From the NCBI GenBank assembly GCA_028023455.1, contig JAQFVV010006255.1, positions 4,090,001 through 4,154,000 on the forward strand: DNA of 64,000 bases. The letters run 5' to 3'. The notes beneath the pieces are model-generated. The model ran no database searches and had not been told where the DNA came from. It saw only the letters and a list, made by a program, of their open reading frames with translations. Made by a program: the position numbers and the translations under genes. How positions within the stretch are numbered: the stretch's first letter is position 1; each line of letters opens with the position of its first letter. Shown here piece after piece: positions 23,582-36,400 of this stretch. This DNA is from Epiperipatus broadwayi. Lineage: Eukaryota; Onychophora; Udeonychophora; Euonychophora; Peripatidae.

Positions 23582-24400
23582 ATTTTCACTACACCACCCT
23601 CATGCAAGATAAGGATAGGTTTATATCGACTTTTAATACTTTATGAAGGAATGTAATTATAAACATATAACCAAAAACGTGTGAAAGAGATGTATGATTC
23701 CCTAGATGCACATTTCTTCCTAAACTAGTGCTCAGCTCTTGCACATATCTTTCTCATTGCTTTCACTATATATAAATGGCCAATTACTACAGTTTAATTG
23801 ATATGTCAAACTTATTGCATCACAACTTTGATACAAACCACTTGATGGAATTATATATATATACACTCATTCTTGATGGAATTATATATATATACACTCA
23901 TTCATTGGACCAAAGATTATCAAATTTGCTAAGCTGTAAAATAGTTACAAATGTTTAATCTTTCCTGTATAGTAGAAACTTCCCTATTTATTGAGTTAAT
24001 AAATAATATTTATGTAGTGTCATTTTCACTATATCACAGAGTATGGACTAGTTTCTATCCACTTTAACAACTTAGGAAAGGGTGTAATTATAAACATAAG
24101 AACAAAGACATATGAAAAAGATGTATAGTAGCTAAGATGCACATTTTGTGTTAAACTAGCGCTCATCAGTTGGGCCAAATCACATTCTTTTACGCATATC
24201 TTTATCATTGTTCAGTATATATAGAGATAAAAAATTATGATAGTTTAATTGACAAATGTCAAACATGCTGACTCACAACTTTGACACAAATCACTTAATG
24301 AAAGTATATTAATAAATTTTATTAGCCATTCATTAGACTAAATATTATCCACTTAATGATTTTCATTACCACTCACATGTAAGATAAGAATTCAATTTAA
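23582..24400 (+). repeat. Degenerate tandem array, two full copies plus the start of a third
   Basis: Unit 1 begins at about 23582 (TTTTCACTACACCACC), unit 2 at about 24023 (TTTTCACTATATCACA) and a third start at about 24357 (TTTTCATTACCACTCA). Both full units contain a GTGTAATTATAAACATAA-like block, an AAACTAG.GCTCA block and an ATGTCAAAC...CACAACTTTGA block in the same order. Unit 1 also holds a local 34-bp duplication (CTTGATGGAATTATATATA, 23842-23908). The ORF at 23776-23958 is not coding. Confidence 0.65.
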
Positions 24401-25317
24401 TAAAAATATTTAACTATCTAGTTTCTTTTTACTTATGTTCTTTTGAATTCAAGTGCAAAACTTTTAAAATTTTGATTTTTCTTCTGTGAAAAAATTTTGA
24501 TTTAACATTTTGTTGTTATTTTTTGTTATTGCAATGGATATATAGTGAAAATTTTCAGCCTGGTTTTTTAATAACATGTAAACTTATTTTTATCAGATTA
24601 TTATTCAATTTGCTCACAGTAAATTATTATATACTGACATGAGTTTGAAAATTGGAGAGAAGTGTTTCACTCATTTATATAATTATCCTTTCTATTTCCA
24701 GAACAACCTGCAAGACATTTGACGCACACATACACACATAAAAAAAAATCTACACAGAAGAATCATTATTATTTACATTCAGAATAAAATGTTTTTTTAA
24801 ATTTATAATAGTCAAAATTCAAATAAAAAATCGAAAATATTTTTAAAAAATATTGAATACAGCTGTGTAGCTAGTTGACTATAAGGCAAGAAAAAAAAGT
24901 CTCGATTAATCAATAAAGAGTGAAAAGACAAAAATATATAAAAAACTTAAAAACAAGATAAAAAATGATGAAAAAATATTTATATAAACTTGGATGGAAA
25001 AAAAATAGAATAATTGAAAATTACAACAGAATAGATTTGATTTAATATATAATAAAATAAATTAGGTTAGGAAAAAATATTAATGAATATCAAGCTAATG
25101 TTGAAATAAAGAATAGATATTAATTAATAAAAAATATATATTGAGAAAAAGTGAATGAATGTATTGCTTTAAATAATAAATAACCGCTATATATATATTT
25201 ACTAAATTATGTAAAAAAAAAAAAAAAGGGAGAGTGAAATAAAAAATAGGAACCCCCACAATTTATCAATATTTCAGTTAAAATGTCAAAAAAAAAGAAA
25301 AAGAGATTTAATAGAAA
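24401..25317. other. A-rich non-coding DNA
   Basis: Strongly A-rich on the plus strand, especially 24740-25310. No gene seen. Confidence 0.55.
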
Positions 25318-25425
25318 TAAGTGGTGGTCGAGAGGTCAGCGTGACTGCCTTGCACTTGCAGGCAGTTGCCCGAGTTGCGGGTTCACGTCCCGGCCGATGC
25401 TATGACACTTAAAAAAAAAAAAAAA
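25318..25425 (+). mobile_element. tRNA-derived SINE with poly(A) tail
   Basis: A GC-rich tRNA-like head sits in A-rich DNA. TGGTCGAGAGG (25325-25335) fits the pol III A box (TRGYNNARNGG) and GGGTTCACGTCCC (25379-25391) is B-box-like. CTGCC...GGCAG between them can form an anticodon-type stem with an enlarged loop. The head resembles a leucine or serine tRNA with a long variable arm. It runs into GATGCTATGACACTT and a 15-base poly(A). The acceptor stem does not pair, so it is not a working tRNA gene. No target-site duplication could be defined. Confidence 0.75.
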
Positions 25426-25527
25426 GTCAGATAAAAGATCAATCAATTTCCTTTTAACAATTAATATTCTCATAGAAAAAAAGATTAATACAGTATAATA
25501 TTAATTTTTCCTACTCTTGTATGTGTA

Positions 25528-25717
25528 ATTCTTTAGCATACTGATGTAAATATGCAAAACAAAATGGTTTCCATCTTATCTTTATATCATAAAGATGAGT
25601 GATGAGCATCATAATCATAGTTCTGATTAAGGTGCTTGTCACAAAAATCCACTCAACTTTATGACATAAGTATAAGATAGAAGCAGCTGTGTTACATATA
25701 CACGTATGCTAAAGAAT
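25528..25717. mobile_element. MITE with TA target duplication
   Basis: About 75-bp inverted arms (ends ATTCTTTAGCATA and TATGCTAAAGAAT), each flanked by TA (25526-25527 and 25718-25719). The arms diverge by about 20%. Non-coding. Confidence 0.7.
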
Positions 25718-25719
25718 TA

Positions 25720-26318
25720 TTACAGTACTTTGTTGAAAGTTTTAAAGAAAAAGACTTCTGATAAATTAAATAAGTTTTTATCTACATAATTCATGAATTT
25801 CTAATAAATAAAGCCAAAAAGATGTAATATTACAATTTTAGGCCTCACCAAAATGTAAATCTATTTTAAAATATATGGCAAAAAAAAATATCCTGTATAT
25901 ATTTAGAAAAGATAACAAAAAACATTCATAAAAACGGTGAAATTAATAATGAAAGAATGTAGATTTTTAGTGCATATGATTTGTTGCCGATAGCTGTCAT
26001 TGCAAATAATGAAGCTGAGCAAAGAGTAATACTGATGAAATTTATAACAAATTTAAGAAAAAAATAAAACCAAAGTTCTGAGAATTATACATTATATAAG
26101 CAATTGCTTAAGGAACAAAAATTGATATTATTGATGATGGTAAAAGTAAAAAAAAAACAAATCAAATAAGAAGTGAAATAAATAAACAGGATTTTAATTG
26201 TTAAAAAAAGAGAATTATTTTTCTAACCACCAAAGTTTCACACAAAAAAAACTAAAAATGGCTTATATAATATTTTATCAGAAGTAATTTAATCACTTAA
26301 ATAATGGTGATAATTTTT
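25720..26318. other. A+T-rich non-coding DNA
   Basis: No feature that I can support. Confidence 0.5.
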
Positions 26319-26581
26319 ATATTAAATGTTTTTATTGACTGTGCACTAAAAAAAATAAAATAATTGTTTCTTTAATCAAAATTGGAGTTGTTAGATTTAA
26401 CTTGAAATAAAAGCATGGGAGTCCAGAAATTAGTTAAGTCAATTCTTTGTTATAAAAAATCAGGATTGACTTAATTAATTTCTGGACCCTCCCTCCCATA
26501 CTTTTATTTCAAGTTAAATCTAAAAACTCCAATTGTGTTTTATTTCTTTTCAGTACACAGTCAATAAAAGCATTTAATATA
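26319..26581. mobile_element. Palindromic MITE-like element
   Basis: Arms of about 120 bp pair across a short loop near 26450-26460. Outer blocks are ATTAAATG...TATTGACTGTG and CACAGTCAATA...CATTTAAT; inner blocks are TTAGATTTAACTTGAAATAAAAG and its complement. No ORF. Confidence 0.75.
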
Positions 26582-27580
26582 AAACATTTTTATCTCTCTT
26601 ATTTTTAAGTTTTAATATTGGCACAGTACATGAAAATATAAAACTATATTGCACTTTAAATTGACTGGACACTTATAGTTGATGTATATCCACCACTAGA
26701 TATTTCTGCTACATGTTAAAATGTATATCCCTTATGTATATATGTGTGTATGTGTGCATATATATAATATTTAGTGTGTAAACATAAAAATACATGTGTA
26801 TTTATTGTAAATAAATTTCACTTAATATATATAATTTTACTTTAAGTCAGATAATTCTGCAGTAAATTAATATATATACTCTTAATGTTATATGAATTTC
26901 TATTTCATACTATTAATGTATATATTATATTTAGTAAGTTTACATAATTATATATGTATATTAATCAGTAACTAAATTTTCTATTTAAATTGTGATAGAT
27001 TTGTTTTTCTTTTAAAACAGTTGTTTTTAAAAAAAATGCTAAATAAAATAAATTGTGATTGTTTTAAATAATGTGAGTTTTCTAATTTACATTTTTTTAA
27101 AAACAAATCAAAATATAGACTATCAAACAATTTTAACTATAAAACTTAGTTACTAATTTATTATATATATAATTATGTACACATACTAAATATGACATCT
27201 ATATTGAGTTTAAAATGGTTTTAAAAATGTTATTAAATTAAAAAAATATTATACTGCTGTCTTACAATTATTATTTAAAACAAATGAAAATTCCAAGAAT
27301 AATTATTAACTATGCTACATGAAGTTATTAAATATTTTTCATATTTTCCCACCATCTATTCCATATCTATTAAACTAATTGATATAATGAAAAGATAAGT
27401 GTTTCAAATGATTAGAATGGTATAACTTAGTTATATATCAATTTTCAAGCAATTCTGTTGAATTTAAATATAATAAACTTAGATTTTAATATTTCATTGT
27501 AATTTGAAAAGATCAAAGGTAACAAACAAACAAAATCAATAAAAGCATTTAAAAACAAACCTTAACAAAATGGAAAAAAT
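26582..27580. other. A+T-rich non-coding DNA
   Basis: No feature that I can support; several TA-rich microsatellite-like runs. Confidence 0.5.
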
Positions 27581-27713
27581 CTTAATCATAATGTAATCAG
27601 CCTTCTATGTGTGCTGTTTAATCATGTTACTAACTCATCAATCTTATAATGAGAATTCAAACATTCTCATCATTAAACAGCACATATTGAAGGCTGACTA
27701 CCTTCTGATTAAG
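27581..27713. mobile_element. Short MITE-like hairpin element
   Basis: TIRs of about 45 bp: CTTAATCA at the left end and TGATTAAG at the right. Inner parts include GTGTGCTGTTTAAT and its near complement ATTAAACAGCACAT. Confidence 0.7.
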
Positions 27714-29160
27714 AATTACTAATGAAAACTGTGCTTGTAAATTATTCTTTTATTAAAAATAAAATTTATCTAAATATAAATCCATACGCACATGCAAATA
27801 AAATTACTTATGAATTCATTTTTTTGATTATTTGTAGAAAAAAATAAATATTTTTTAAAAAAATTAGTTTGTTACAATATATCAAAGCAAAATACCAACC
27901 TGAAATATAAATGATGAAGATGATCAGTCAGTCATTAAAATAGATATGATATAATAATGCTTAAAAGATTGGAATCAAACAAGGTATGCTGATTAAGAAG
28001 TAAATTTTTTTTATTATTTAGTCAAAACTAATATAATTTGTGAATAAAAATATTTCAGTTTTTCTTTCATTTTATTCCTCAGAAATACTATTTATTTACT
28101 TCTAAAAATTAAGAAATAATATGCTATAAGAAGTTTCTTTCAAGTTATCCATTACAATTTATTTTATAATTAAGTAAATTTCAATGTATTTGCTTTAAAA
28201 TGTTAATTTTGAAAATACTGGTAGCAAAAGGTTACTTAAATAATTTTATTTCCTTATGCTATGCATTTAAAAAAATAGAGCTCATTTTTATCATCTTATA
28301 TCATGAATCTATATTCACATCTATACATTATGTTCAATGACAATTGAAAAAAATCAAAATCATATACATATAATGTATTAATTCAAAAAATATTACTTTT
28401 TGTTTGTATTTGTAATTTTATTTAGAAAAATGTTTATAATGACTGTAACCGAAGAGTTTTTATTGTTCTGCTCTTATAAAAGTTGCTTCTTCTTAGATAC
28501 AACTGAGTGCATTTTTGCTGAAGTTCACCAGATGTGATGCTCTATTAATATTGAGGAATAATTATATACAAATGTTTATTTAAATTATATTTTTACATAT
28601 TTCAATTGGTCAAACATTGAACATTATTTTCTTTCTTGCTGGTGATGTGATTGTTATTGGTAATAAATCACACCTCCTTAACTTTTCTCTTCCTGTTGTC
28701 TCATTCCATGCAAACTAAATTGATATTTTGTGAATTGAAGACATGTCTAAATTGTTGTCCATGCTCCCAGATGAACTTATATTTCATGATTATTCTTTGC
28801 ATGCTTATATAAGTATTTGTGTTGAGCAACTCTTCAGTGATATTTGCTCTTGATTATCCATAGTATACAACTGTTTAGAATAGGTTTCTACATTAAATTT
28901 TATATACAATCTTCAGCATGACCTTGGTAGCACTTTATCTTTGGCATTATTAATTAATATACTAATGTATCTAAAAAGGAGTAACTATTATATGGGAAAA
29001 AAAAAACCTTTTTGCTTGTGAATATTAAAAACATTTTGCTAAATAATTAAAAAAATGTAAATTTATAAATATATATATTTAAATATCTAACAATAAGTTT
29101 ACCACCAATTTTGAGGTGAAATAAGTTTACACTTATAAATTCAAATGTAACAATTTACTA
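27714..29160. other. A+T-rich non-coding DNA with a doubtful RT-like trace
   Basis: At about 28636-28690 the plus strand reads LAGDVIVIGNKSHLLNF, faintly like the motif-C region of a LINE reverse transcriptase. There is no supporting motif on either side, so I do not call a gene. The rest is featureless. Confidence 0.35.
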
Positions 29161-29994
29161 TTGATAAATATCACCCACATGATGAAGATATTGTAACAGG
29201 ATGGGGTGGGTGATATAGTGGAAGTAAATGAAACTGAACCTGAGTTAATGGAATAATCATCATCACTCCCAAGTCAACAGTATTTCAAATATCAATATTT
29301 TACAAAAGTATATATAAGTCAGGAGATATTTAATAATAAAATGAGATTAGAAAATCTCTAAGAACATTGAGAGATCAGCCAGCTAACTCAGAAGAGTAGC
29401 TACAAATATAATTATCCATCAACCACCATTATCAATAAGTCAAAATAAGTATAAGTAATACTCAAAATAAACCATCCATCATCATCATCGATGGGAATAA
29501 ATAAATTAGTACAATAAATCAGAATAAAATCAACAGTCCATCTTGTGATTGGATTGGAAATGGGTCTTCTGTAGACCAGACTAATTATTGAGTCTTTGCC
29601 AGTTTGGGCAATTATTTAAATATAACTTGGATGCACCAGCTTAGTGCCCATCCATTGGAATACATAACTAGAAAAATCTAAACAATAATTCTGGGATATT
29701 AAAACTGATCATCATCAATGCTCAGGCCACTTGCACTAGCCAACTATAAAATTAACTCCTAATAAGATTAAATTAAAATAAAATATAGTGCATGGGCTTT
29801 AAAGAATATAATCTTATGTGCCAACCAGGATGATGATTGATCATTGCTGGATGCCCCAAAGCACTAAGTACACATCCCCATTTATATATTTATCCCATGC
29901 ATGAATCTAGCTCAGAGAACACAAGCTCTATTACTGTATGTGACCAAGAGAAAATGGAAACAATTTTTAACAATTAAATAAGTTTATTAATAAC
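29161..29994. other. Unassigned, slightly more complex DNA
   Basis: A small hairpin (ATATCACCCACATG at about 29168-29181 against TGGGTGATAT at 29207-29216) opens the stretch. The remainder is less A+T-biased than its flanks and could be an old repeat. No family was recognised. Confidence 0.35.
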
Positions 29995-30815
29995 ATATTA
30001 AATTTAAGTGTAAACAGATAATATTATAATAACGTGAAAGCTAAACACCTTCAAACAGATACACTTTAAAAATGCTTATGTGACAGCCAATCAGATGGAA
30101 TAATGGCATCACATGGGACTCTAAATTCTAAAACACAAGCCAGAACTATTAGAAAAAGATGAGACCCATCTTAATCTATGCCTCAATTATATTTAAATAA
30201 GCCAGACTCAAACATTTTGAACTAAGAGTGTGAAGCTTAAATACCTTCACATTTAATCCACTAAATATTATATATATATATAAATTAACAACACGAAATC
30301 ATCCGATTTACAACGAAGCAATATTTTTAAATCTAATGAAATGATATTAATAAATGTAAATATATTAAATTTAAGTGTAAACAAATAATATTATAATAAC
30401 GTGAAAGCTAAACACCTTCAAACAGATACGCTTTAAAAATGCTTACGTGACAGCCAATCAGATCGAATAATGGCATCACATGGGACTCTAAATTCTAAAA
30501 CACAAGCCAGAACTATTAGAAAAAGATGGGACCCATCTTAATCTATCACTCAATTATATTTAATTTATATATATAATATTTAGTGGATTAAATGTGAAGG
30601 TATTTAAGCTTCACACTCTTAGTTCAAAATGCTTGAGTCTGGCTTATTTAAATATAATTTAGGCATAGATTAAGATGGGTCCCATCTTTTTCTAATAGTT
30701 CTGGCTTGTGTTTTAGAATTTAGAGTCCCATGTGATGCCATTATTCCATTTGATTGGCTGTCACATAAGCATTTTTAAAGTGTATCCTTTTGAAGGTGTT
30801 TAGCTTTCACGTTAT
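29995..30815. repeat. Three-copy repeat cluster, two direct and one inverted
   Basis: Copy 1 (29995-30270, plus), copy 2 (30362-30562, plus, 3'-truncated) and copy 3 (30572-30815, minus) share a unit of about 240 bp. Shared blocks include ACGTGAAAGCTAAACACCTTC, ACAGCCAATCAGAT and CACAAGCCAGAACTATTAG. Copies 2 and 3 abut to form a near-perfect palindrome of about 400 bp. Copies 1 and 2 also share 35 bp of upstream sequence, so at least one event was a segmental duplication. Each full unit ends with a direct echo of its start (TGAAAGCTAAACACCTTC and TGAAGCTTAAATACCTTC). There is no ORF. Confidence 0.8.
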
Positions 30816-31340
30816 TATTTATTAATAACAATAAAAAATGAATTTACGGTCTTATAAAAATAAAATTACACACATATAAGCTTTCTGATTTTGATTACAA
30901 TACAAAATTTCAAATGATCACATTGAGATTTAAATAATTACTATTCAACATTTAAATTGTTACGTTGATTTACATATATGTGCACACAAATGCATGATTT
31001 ATAATATACAATTAATATTTAAAAAAATTGACATTTAATCAAAAAAATATTAAAATTTTACATATATGAGTGTGCACGTATACACACACACTGGCTTCTA
31101 TCTATTTCAACTTGTTGCAATAATGTTACCTTTCTTCTAATTAATTCAATATTGAAAGTATATATTCTTTTAATGTCTTTTTTTTAAGGAATTACTAAAA
31201 CAATTTCTTAAAAATATATATATATCAAATCATCTTTCTTTTAGACATTTGACTCAAGTGAATTATTTACTTGTTTGTTTTAACTATAAGTTATTAATTT
31301 ATAATTTTAAAAGTCATTTTAAGGAATAGTAAAATAAAAT
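30816..31340. other. A+T-rich non-coding DNA
   Basis: No feature that I can support. Confidence 0.5.
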
Positions 31341-32150
31341 AACTCACTGTAGATAAATGCAACTGTTTATCTGCAGTTCCCTGTGGGTATAGATAAACAG
31401 TAGCATAAGTAAATCAATTTCTTCATGCTTTCTCTTGGTAAGCTTGGTTTATAGCCCATCAAAAAAATATAATTCTGGGCTTGTTGTCATCATCAGGGAA
31501 AAGTATTCAAGTAATTGGTTGACATACCATGAGCTTTTGTACTCCAAGAAATTGTCAAGTTGTCTTCTAGAACATATTTAAGCAGCTAGTTGATCCATTT
31601 GAAATGACCCTGGCCTCACAAATCAAAAGTCTGCAGTAAACTATAAGGCAGCTACTGTACTGTACTCCCTTAGATGTTCATAGGAGCTCTGTGTAGCACT
31701 GCTAGCTATTTTGTCCTCCTTTTTTAGGCTATTGATTCAAAAGTGACCCAGCTTCAAGTAAATCAAAACTCCTGTGAAGGAAAATAGGAGCAGTCCTGGA
31801 TCTATTGTCCTGTCTTCAGCTACATCAGTTTATGGTAGCTATTCTGCAAACTGTCTGCTACAGCTAACAACTGCAGCTACCTATTTTGGTCAGCTAATTA
31901 CTGCCACTTATTCAAAAAATTTTTGAAGCCAAGCTGTTCTGTTCAACTCTTACAATCCAAACTAACTGATATTTTTATGAGACATTTATAACCTTGGTTA
32001 GGTCAGGTGACAAAAATACAGTGACTGTTTTCAATTAACTTTAATCCATTTGAAAACAAGCTGGAAATTTCTATCAAAGTGTAATATTCATGTTTTTACT
32101 TTAATCTTTGGAATTTGGCCAAAGGTGTGATAATCCTTTAGAATTTTTCA
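31341..32150. other. Unassigned complex DNA, probably an old repeat
   Basis: Higher sequence complexity and G+C than its neighbours. It contains a small hairpin (ACTGTTTATCT and AGATAAACAGT, 31362-31393) and several AGCTAC/GTAGCT words at 31640-31890. No frame is open on either strand. It may be an old transposon or unique host DNA. Confidence 0.3.
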
Positions 32151-32550
32151 TCTACAAAGATTTTTAACTACATAGTAGAAATGCAAACAAGCATTAATTT
32201 AAAAAGATATTTTGTACAAGTTTTAATTAAAAGATTATAAAAATAAATTATGCTTGTTTTTTTTTTTTTTGTAATTTCAAAATCAAAATTACAAATATTA
32301 TTTATCAGACCATTTTAAAAGTTTAATCCATAACAAAATTTTAATTTAAACCCAGAGTTATTTAACCCTTTACTTATTATTATTTTATTTTAGGAAATAT
32401 AGAAAAATATCTACAAAAATTGTCTGTGTTTATTTCTACTTTTCCTTTCAACACACACTATATTAGTGTGTGCTATGTAATCCAATTGGTTACAATATAT
32501 ATGAAAGTTGGTGACCTAGGCCAACTGAGTAGTGCTGATTGAGCATTAAA

Positions 32551-32605
32551 TGCATCTTGGAGTCACTTACCTTTAAAAGGCAAAGGTGAGTGACCCCATG
32601 ATGCA
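32551..32605. repeat. Hairpin repeat
   Basis: TGCATCTTGGAGTCACTTACC and its complement at 32582-32605 pair across about 8 bases. Just upstream, CCAACTGAGTAGTGCTGATTGAG resembles, inverted, the recurring CTCATCAGTTGG motif seen in other foldbacks of this window. Confidence 0.65.
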
Positions 32606-32615
32606 CTTTTACTCA

Positions 32616-33356
32616 TATGTTTATTAAATACTACTATAGTTAAATTTGGATGCTTTATTTATTTGCATAATGGTAAGTTTCACATATCCAATATTTGATT
32701 AATTTGCAGTTCTTAGGTATAAAGAATCACCAAAAACTTATAAAAATTATAACTCATCCACATGTTGCCATTATGTATCACTTTAAATTATAATACGTAT
32801 ATATTATTGATGAAATATATTGCCTCTTACAAAATATAGCATAACTGCTGATAGTATAAGGTAATTCCAATTGAAAATGTTTAGTGGCAACTCTCAAAAA
32901 CGTCTAAACATCGTGACTTTTTTATGGTTGGAAATATAAAAAAAAACTATTGCTTAATTTGAAATTTTTATTTTGATGTTTCATGTATTATATTGTGAAT
33001 TTATAATAGCTATGTAAAGATAAACAAAGTTTAAATGAAACATTGAAAAGCAAATGCCTCTTCAGCATCTCTTTACAAGAAAATAATCAATGGGAAATTA
33101 TTTTCTTCCCAGACTTGTCAAAGGAAAAATGGTGAGATTTTATAGTTTTTCTTCCTTGTTTAACCATCCAGCTAAAAATAGATAAGTATTTAATGATCAA
33201 TAAGCGTTTGACTAACTAACTCAGATGAGTAGTAACAAAGTTAATTATATTTTAATTTAAAGCATTATTAACTGAACATTAAAACAAAAATTCAGGCTTT
33301 TTTTATTTCATTTTAAAATATGTGGTAAAAAAATCAATAAACATTACTATTATTTA
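32616..33356. other. A+T-rich non-coding DNA
   Basis: No feature that I can support. Confidence 0.5.
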
Positions 33357-33440
33357 GATCATGTATATCAATTGCATGAGATAGAGAGAAGAATGAATAG
33401 ACAGGAAAATCCTAAGTTCAAATCCCTCCATTTTATCTTA
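33357..33440 (+). repeat. Single arm of the B-box foldback/SINE family
   Basis: GCATGAGATAGAGAGAAG followed by TAAGTTCAAATCCCTCC matches the right arm of the element at 4705-5206. The second arm is absent, so this is a solo unit, which supports the idea that the arm is itself a mobile unit. Confidence 0.6.
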
Positions 33441-33935
33441 GTAATTTAAATATTTAAGCTACTAACCTCAACAATTGAATAAAATAATAATTATTACTAT
33501 AATTCTTTGCTTAACATTTAAACTTTGAGAAAGTATTTTTAAAATTTTTGGTATTTATTCCTTAGAATTTCCAATAGATGTAATATATTGGCTACTTAAT
33601 AAAAGTTACTTGTCGAAAGAGATTTCAATTAGGCAGGCATCAAGACATAATGATCATATAATAACACTTGAACAGCATTACCTGTAGGTAGACACCATTT
33701 ACCTTCCTAAACACAATATATTCAAACAAATAAAAATTTAGAGACACATCATACATTTTAAAGTCCTTTTTTATGCTTCATCAAAAATGGAAGTTTTAAA
33801 GTTTCCATGTATTTATAATAAATTCAATCATGCATTTATGCTTATTATATAAAAAGGTATTGCAATGTTAGACTTATATAAAGTGTATTTAAACTAATAG
33901 AAATTCTACAAATTTTATTCTGCATTGATATATAT
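33441..33935. other. A+T-rich non-coding DNA
   Basis: No feature that I can support. Confidence 0.5.
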
Positions 33936-34838
33936 ATACACACCATCATCAACCATTACTGCAGGAAAATGATCTCTCCAAATTCAATCCATCTTCTCTG
34001 ACCTCTAGGCTCTCTCCTCCACATCACCTCTGTACATTTTTTTATTTTATCCATCCATCTCACATGTGGTCTCTTTTCTGGTCTTTTATAATCTCTTAGA
34101 ATCCAGTTTAAGATTTCAATTATCCATTTATTATCATATCTTCTAGCATTATATTCAGCCCAACTTCACTTCAGTCTTTTAATTCTTTGAACAATGTCAG
34201 TAACACATGTTTGTTCTCTTATCCACATATTGCATTTTCAATCATCTCATTATTCCTAATATGCATCTGCATACTTCTTTGAGTAATCTGAAATCTCTGT
34301 ATTGCTCTTCTATTAAGTGTCTAAGTCTCAGATCCATAACTAAGAACTGGTCAAACACAAAGGCATATTCCTTTTAATATTAAGTTATTTCTAGCAAAAG
34401 CTCTCCAACCATGATTAATTTCAACCATTATGTTTCCACCTGTAGTAGTAATCTGACCAAGGTATTTGTAGTTAACTTCTAATTCATTATAATCAATCTT
34501 TATTTTCATCTTTTGAGAAAATCCATTGAACATTACTTTAGACTTTCTTTTAACATTTGCCTTTAGGCCTACTTTCTTACTTTCATCTGTAATATATAGG
34601 GTATACGAGCGCAGACCTTCACATGACCCATCACTCTCCACACTATCTCATAACATTGATACACTCGAACACATATATGTTGAAAAGATAAATAATCACC
34701 AATATACGTATTTCATGCTAAACCAGCAATCATCAGTTGGTCCAGATATCTCTTACAACATTTCCTGAAGCTCTAAAACATTATTTGCAAAAATAACCAC
34801 ATCATCTGCAAAATCTAAATGACTTAAATAATCTCCAT
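33936..34838 (-). pseudogene. RTE-type LINE, RT motif C to 3' end, interrupted by a repeat
   Basis: Minus-strand RTE LINE. About 34760-34835 encodes HLDFADDVVIFANNVLELQEML, the reverse-transcriptase motif with its FADD catalytic pair preserved. After a 150-bp insertion the frame resumes as DESKKVGLKANVKRKSKVMF (34540-34600), then KIDYNELEVNYKYLGQITTTGG, the standard RTE block. Further down, decayed DNA at 33960-34180 complements the WAGH..., RP..RW and Dei blocks of the copy at 10560. The 3' end is marked by CACCATCATCAACCA, the complement of a TGATGATG tail. It is 5'-truncated at about 34838, where a palindrome begins. Confidence 0.85.
34606..34757. mobile_element. Repeat unit inserted in the RTE LINE
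   Basis: It sits between the ELQEML and DESKKVGLKA codons, which are close neighbours in RTE proteins. It contains ATGCTAAACCAGCAATCATC followed by AGTTGG, and a CACCAATATACGTATTTCATG block, both shared with the foldbacks at 4705-5206 and 38039-38211. It is therefore a member of that family and younger than the LINE. Confidence 0.6.
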
Positions 34839-34964
34839 ATATATATAAAACACCATATATACCTTAAATGAACACTTTTCAATGCAATTTAATATAATAG
34901 AATTTATTTCTACTAGCATTGAAAAGTGTTCATTTAAAGTATATATGGTATTTTATTTATATAT
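34839..34964. mobile_element. Palindromic MITE-like element
   Basis: Arms 34839-34884 and 34916-34964 are near-perfect inverted copies containing AAATGAACACTTTTCAATGC, with a 31-bp loop. It abuts the 5' truncation point of the RTE LINE. Confidence 0.75.
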
Positions 34965-36400
34965 AAATCAATGCAGAATAGGATAACAAGTGGAAAGAAA
35001 TCATATTTATTATAAACAATAATTAAGAAAAAAAATGGATTTCGTGCTACTTATGAACTTTTTCCCTTTTAATATTTGAATAGGTAGATAATTTTGCCAA
35101 AATAACTAACAAACTGAAATGATTAGATATTATAAGTAGTATATATATATGCGTAGGTGTTTATATGTACATGTTTATATACTAAACTAATTTATTTCAA
35201 AAACAACTTAAATATTAAAAAAAAAAAGGTAATTAATCATAAAGGTATTTATCCTTTTTTTCTTCTCCTTTTGAAAGCAGTTAATTAATGAAACCACCAA
35301 CTGTGAAAAGTAAATAGAATTAAAAAAAATGAGAAAAACATATTTCATTACTTTTAAAACAATACATCATAAAAAAAAAATTTTTTTTTATTTTTTATTT
35401 TAAGAAAATATTTGCTACGATGATGATAAAAGGGAACAAAAAAAAACAATCCAAATGTTCCCGTGGTCAAAGTTCTAAAACCTCTTGTTGAAGTATTACA
35501 TGCTAATTATATGCCATTTTTATCACATGATACAATGTAAGGGCGTGGCATTCATATATTAACAGGTGCTTTCCTTTATTAATTGGATAGCAGAAAATAG
35601 AAGTAGCAGCACTTATTCATTAATAGCTTCACAGAACCTGTAAAAGAAAACAATGCATAATAATAGCAATGTCATCGCAAGTCAGTACTGGACACATAAG
35701 TTGCTGACACGGAATACAACGGTTCTAATTAACACACCCTTTAGATTAGAAACGTGATTTAGTTGCAGCTATATTTTTTCAACAAAGAAAGAGTTTTTAA
35801 TTTTCTTTTTTCCCCCTCTTTTTTCTACTTCATTTTTTACTCCTCACTTTACGCTTAACTTATTTTTTGAACAGTTCTAAATGTCAAAAGAAAGTTCCAG
35901 GTGGCTACTAACTATCCAGGTCAAAGTTGGATATTTGTTGAGTTTTTGTTATTCAAAAGAAAAAAAATTTAAATAATTATTTCTGAAAACTATCTGTAAT
36001 AAATACATAATAAATTGTTAATTAATTTTGTACCACCTTATAAATAAAACCAACAACAAAGCCATACAGTATGTATATATAAAGAATTGTAAGTAACTAT
36101 TCCATTAGTTAGTTATTTTACAAAAAGATAAATTTTAAGTATCCTAACAATTTTCTATAAGCCTTTTTACCATCTAATAATCTTCAGATCCGCGATACTG
36201 CTTTTTCATTTAAATTATCAATTAATTTCCTTATTATCCTACCTATTTTCCTCTTTTACTTCCATAAAGCTTTCTAATATATATATATATTTAATTCGTT
36301 TGTTTCTAAGTGTAAATCTAAGTCTTGGAATCTCATAACTTCCTCAATAAATAATTACTTCGGATTATTATTTACTCTGCCAGTTGACTGGAGTTCAAAG
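34965..36400. other. A+T-rich non-coding DNA
   Basis: No gene. Homopolymer runs at 35220 and 35373-35400. The 35480-35760 stretch is slightly less A+T-rich but has no open frame or recognisable domain. Confidence 0.5.
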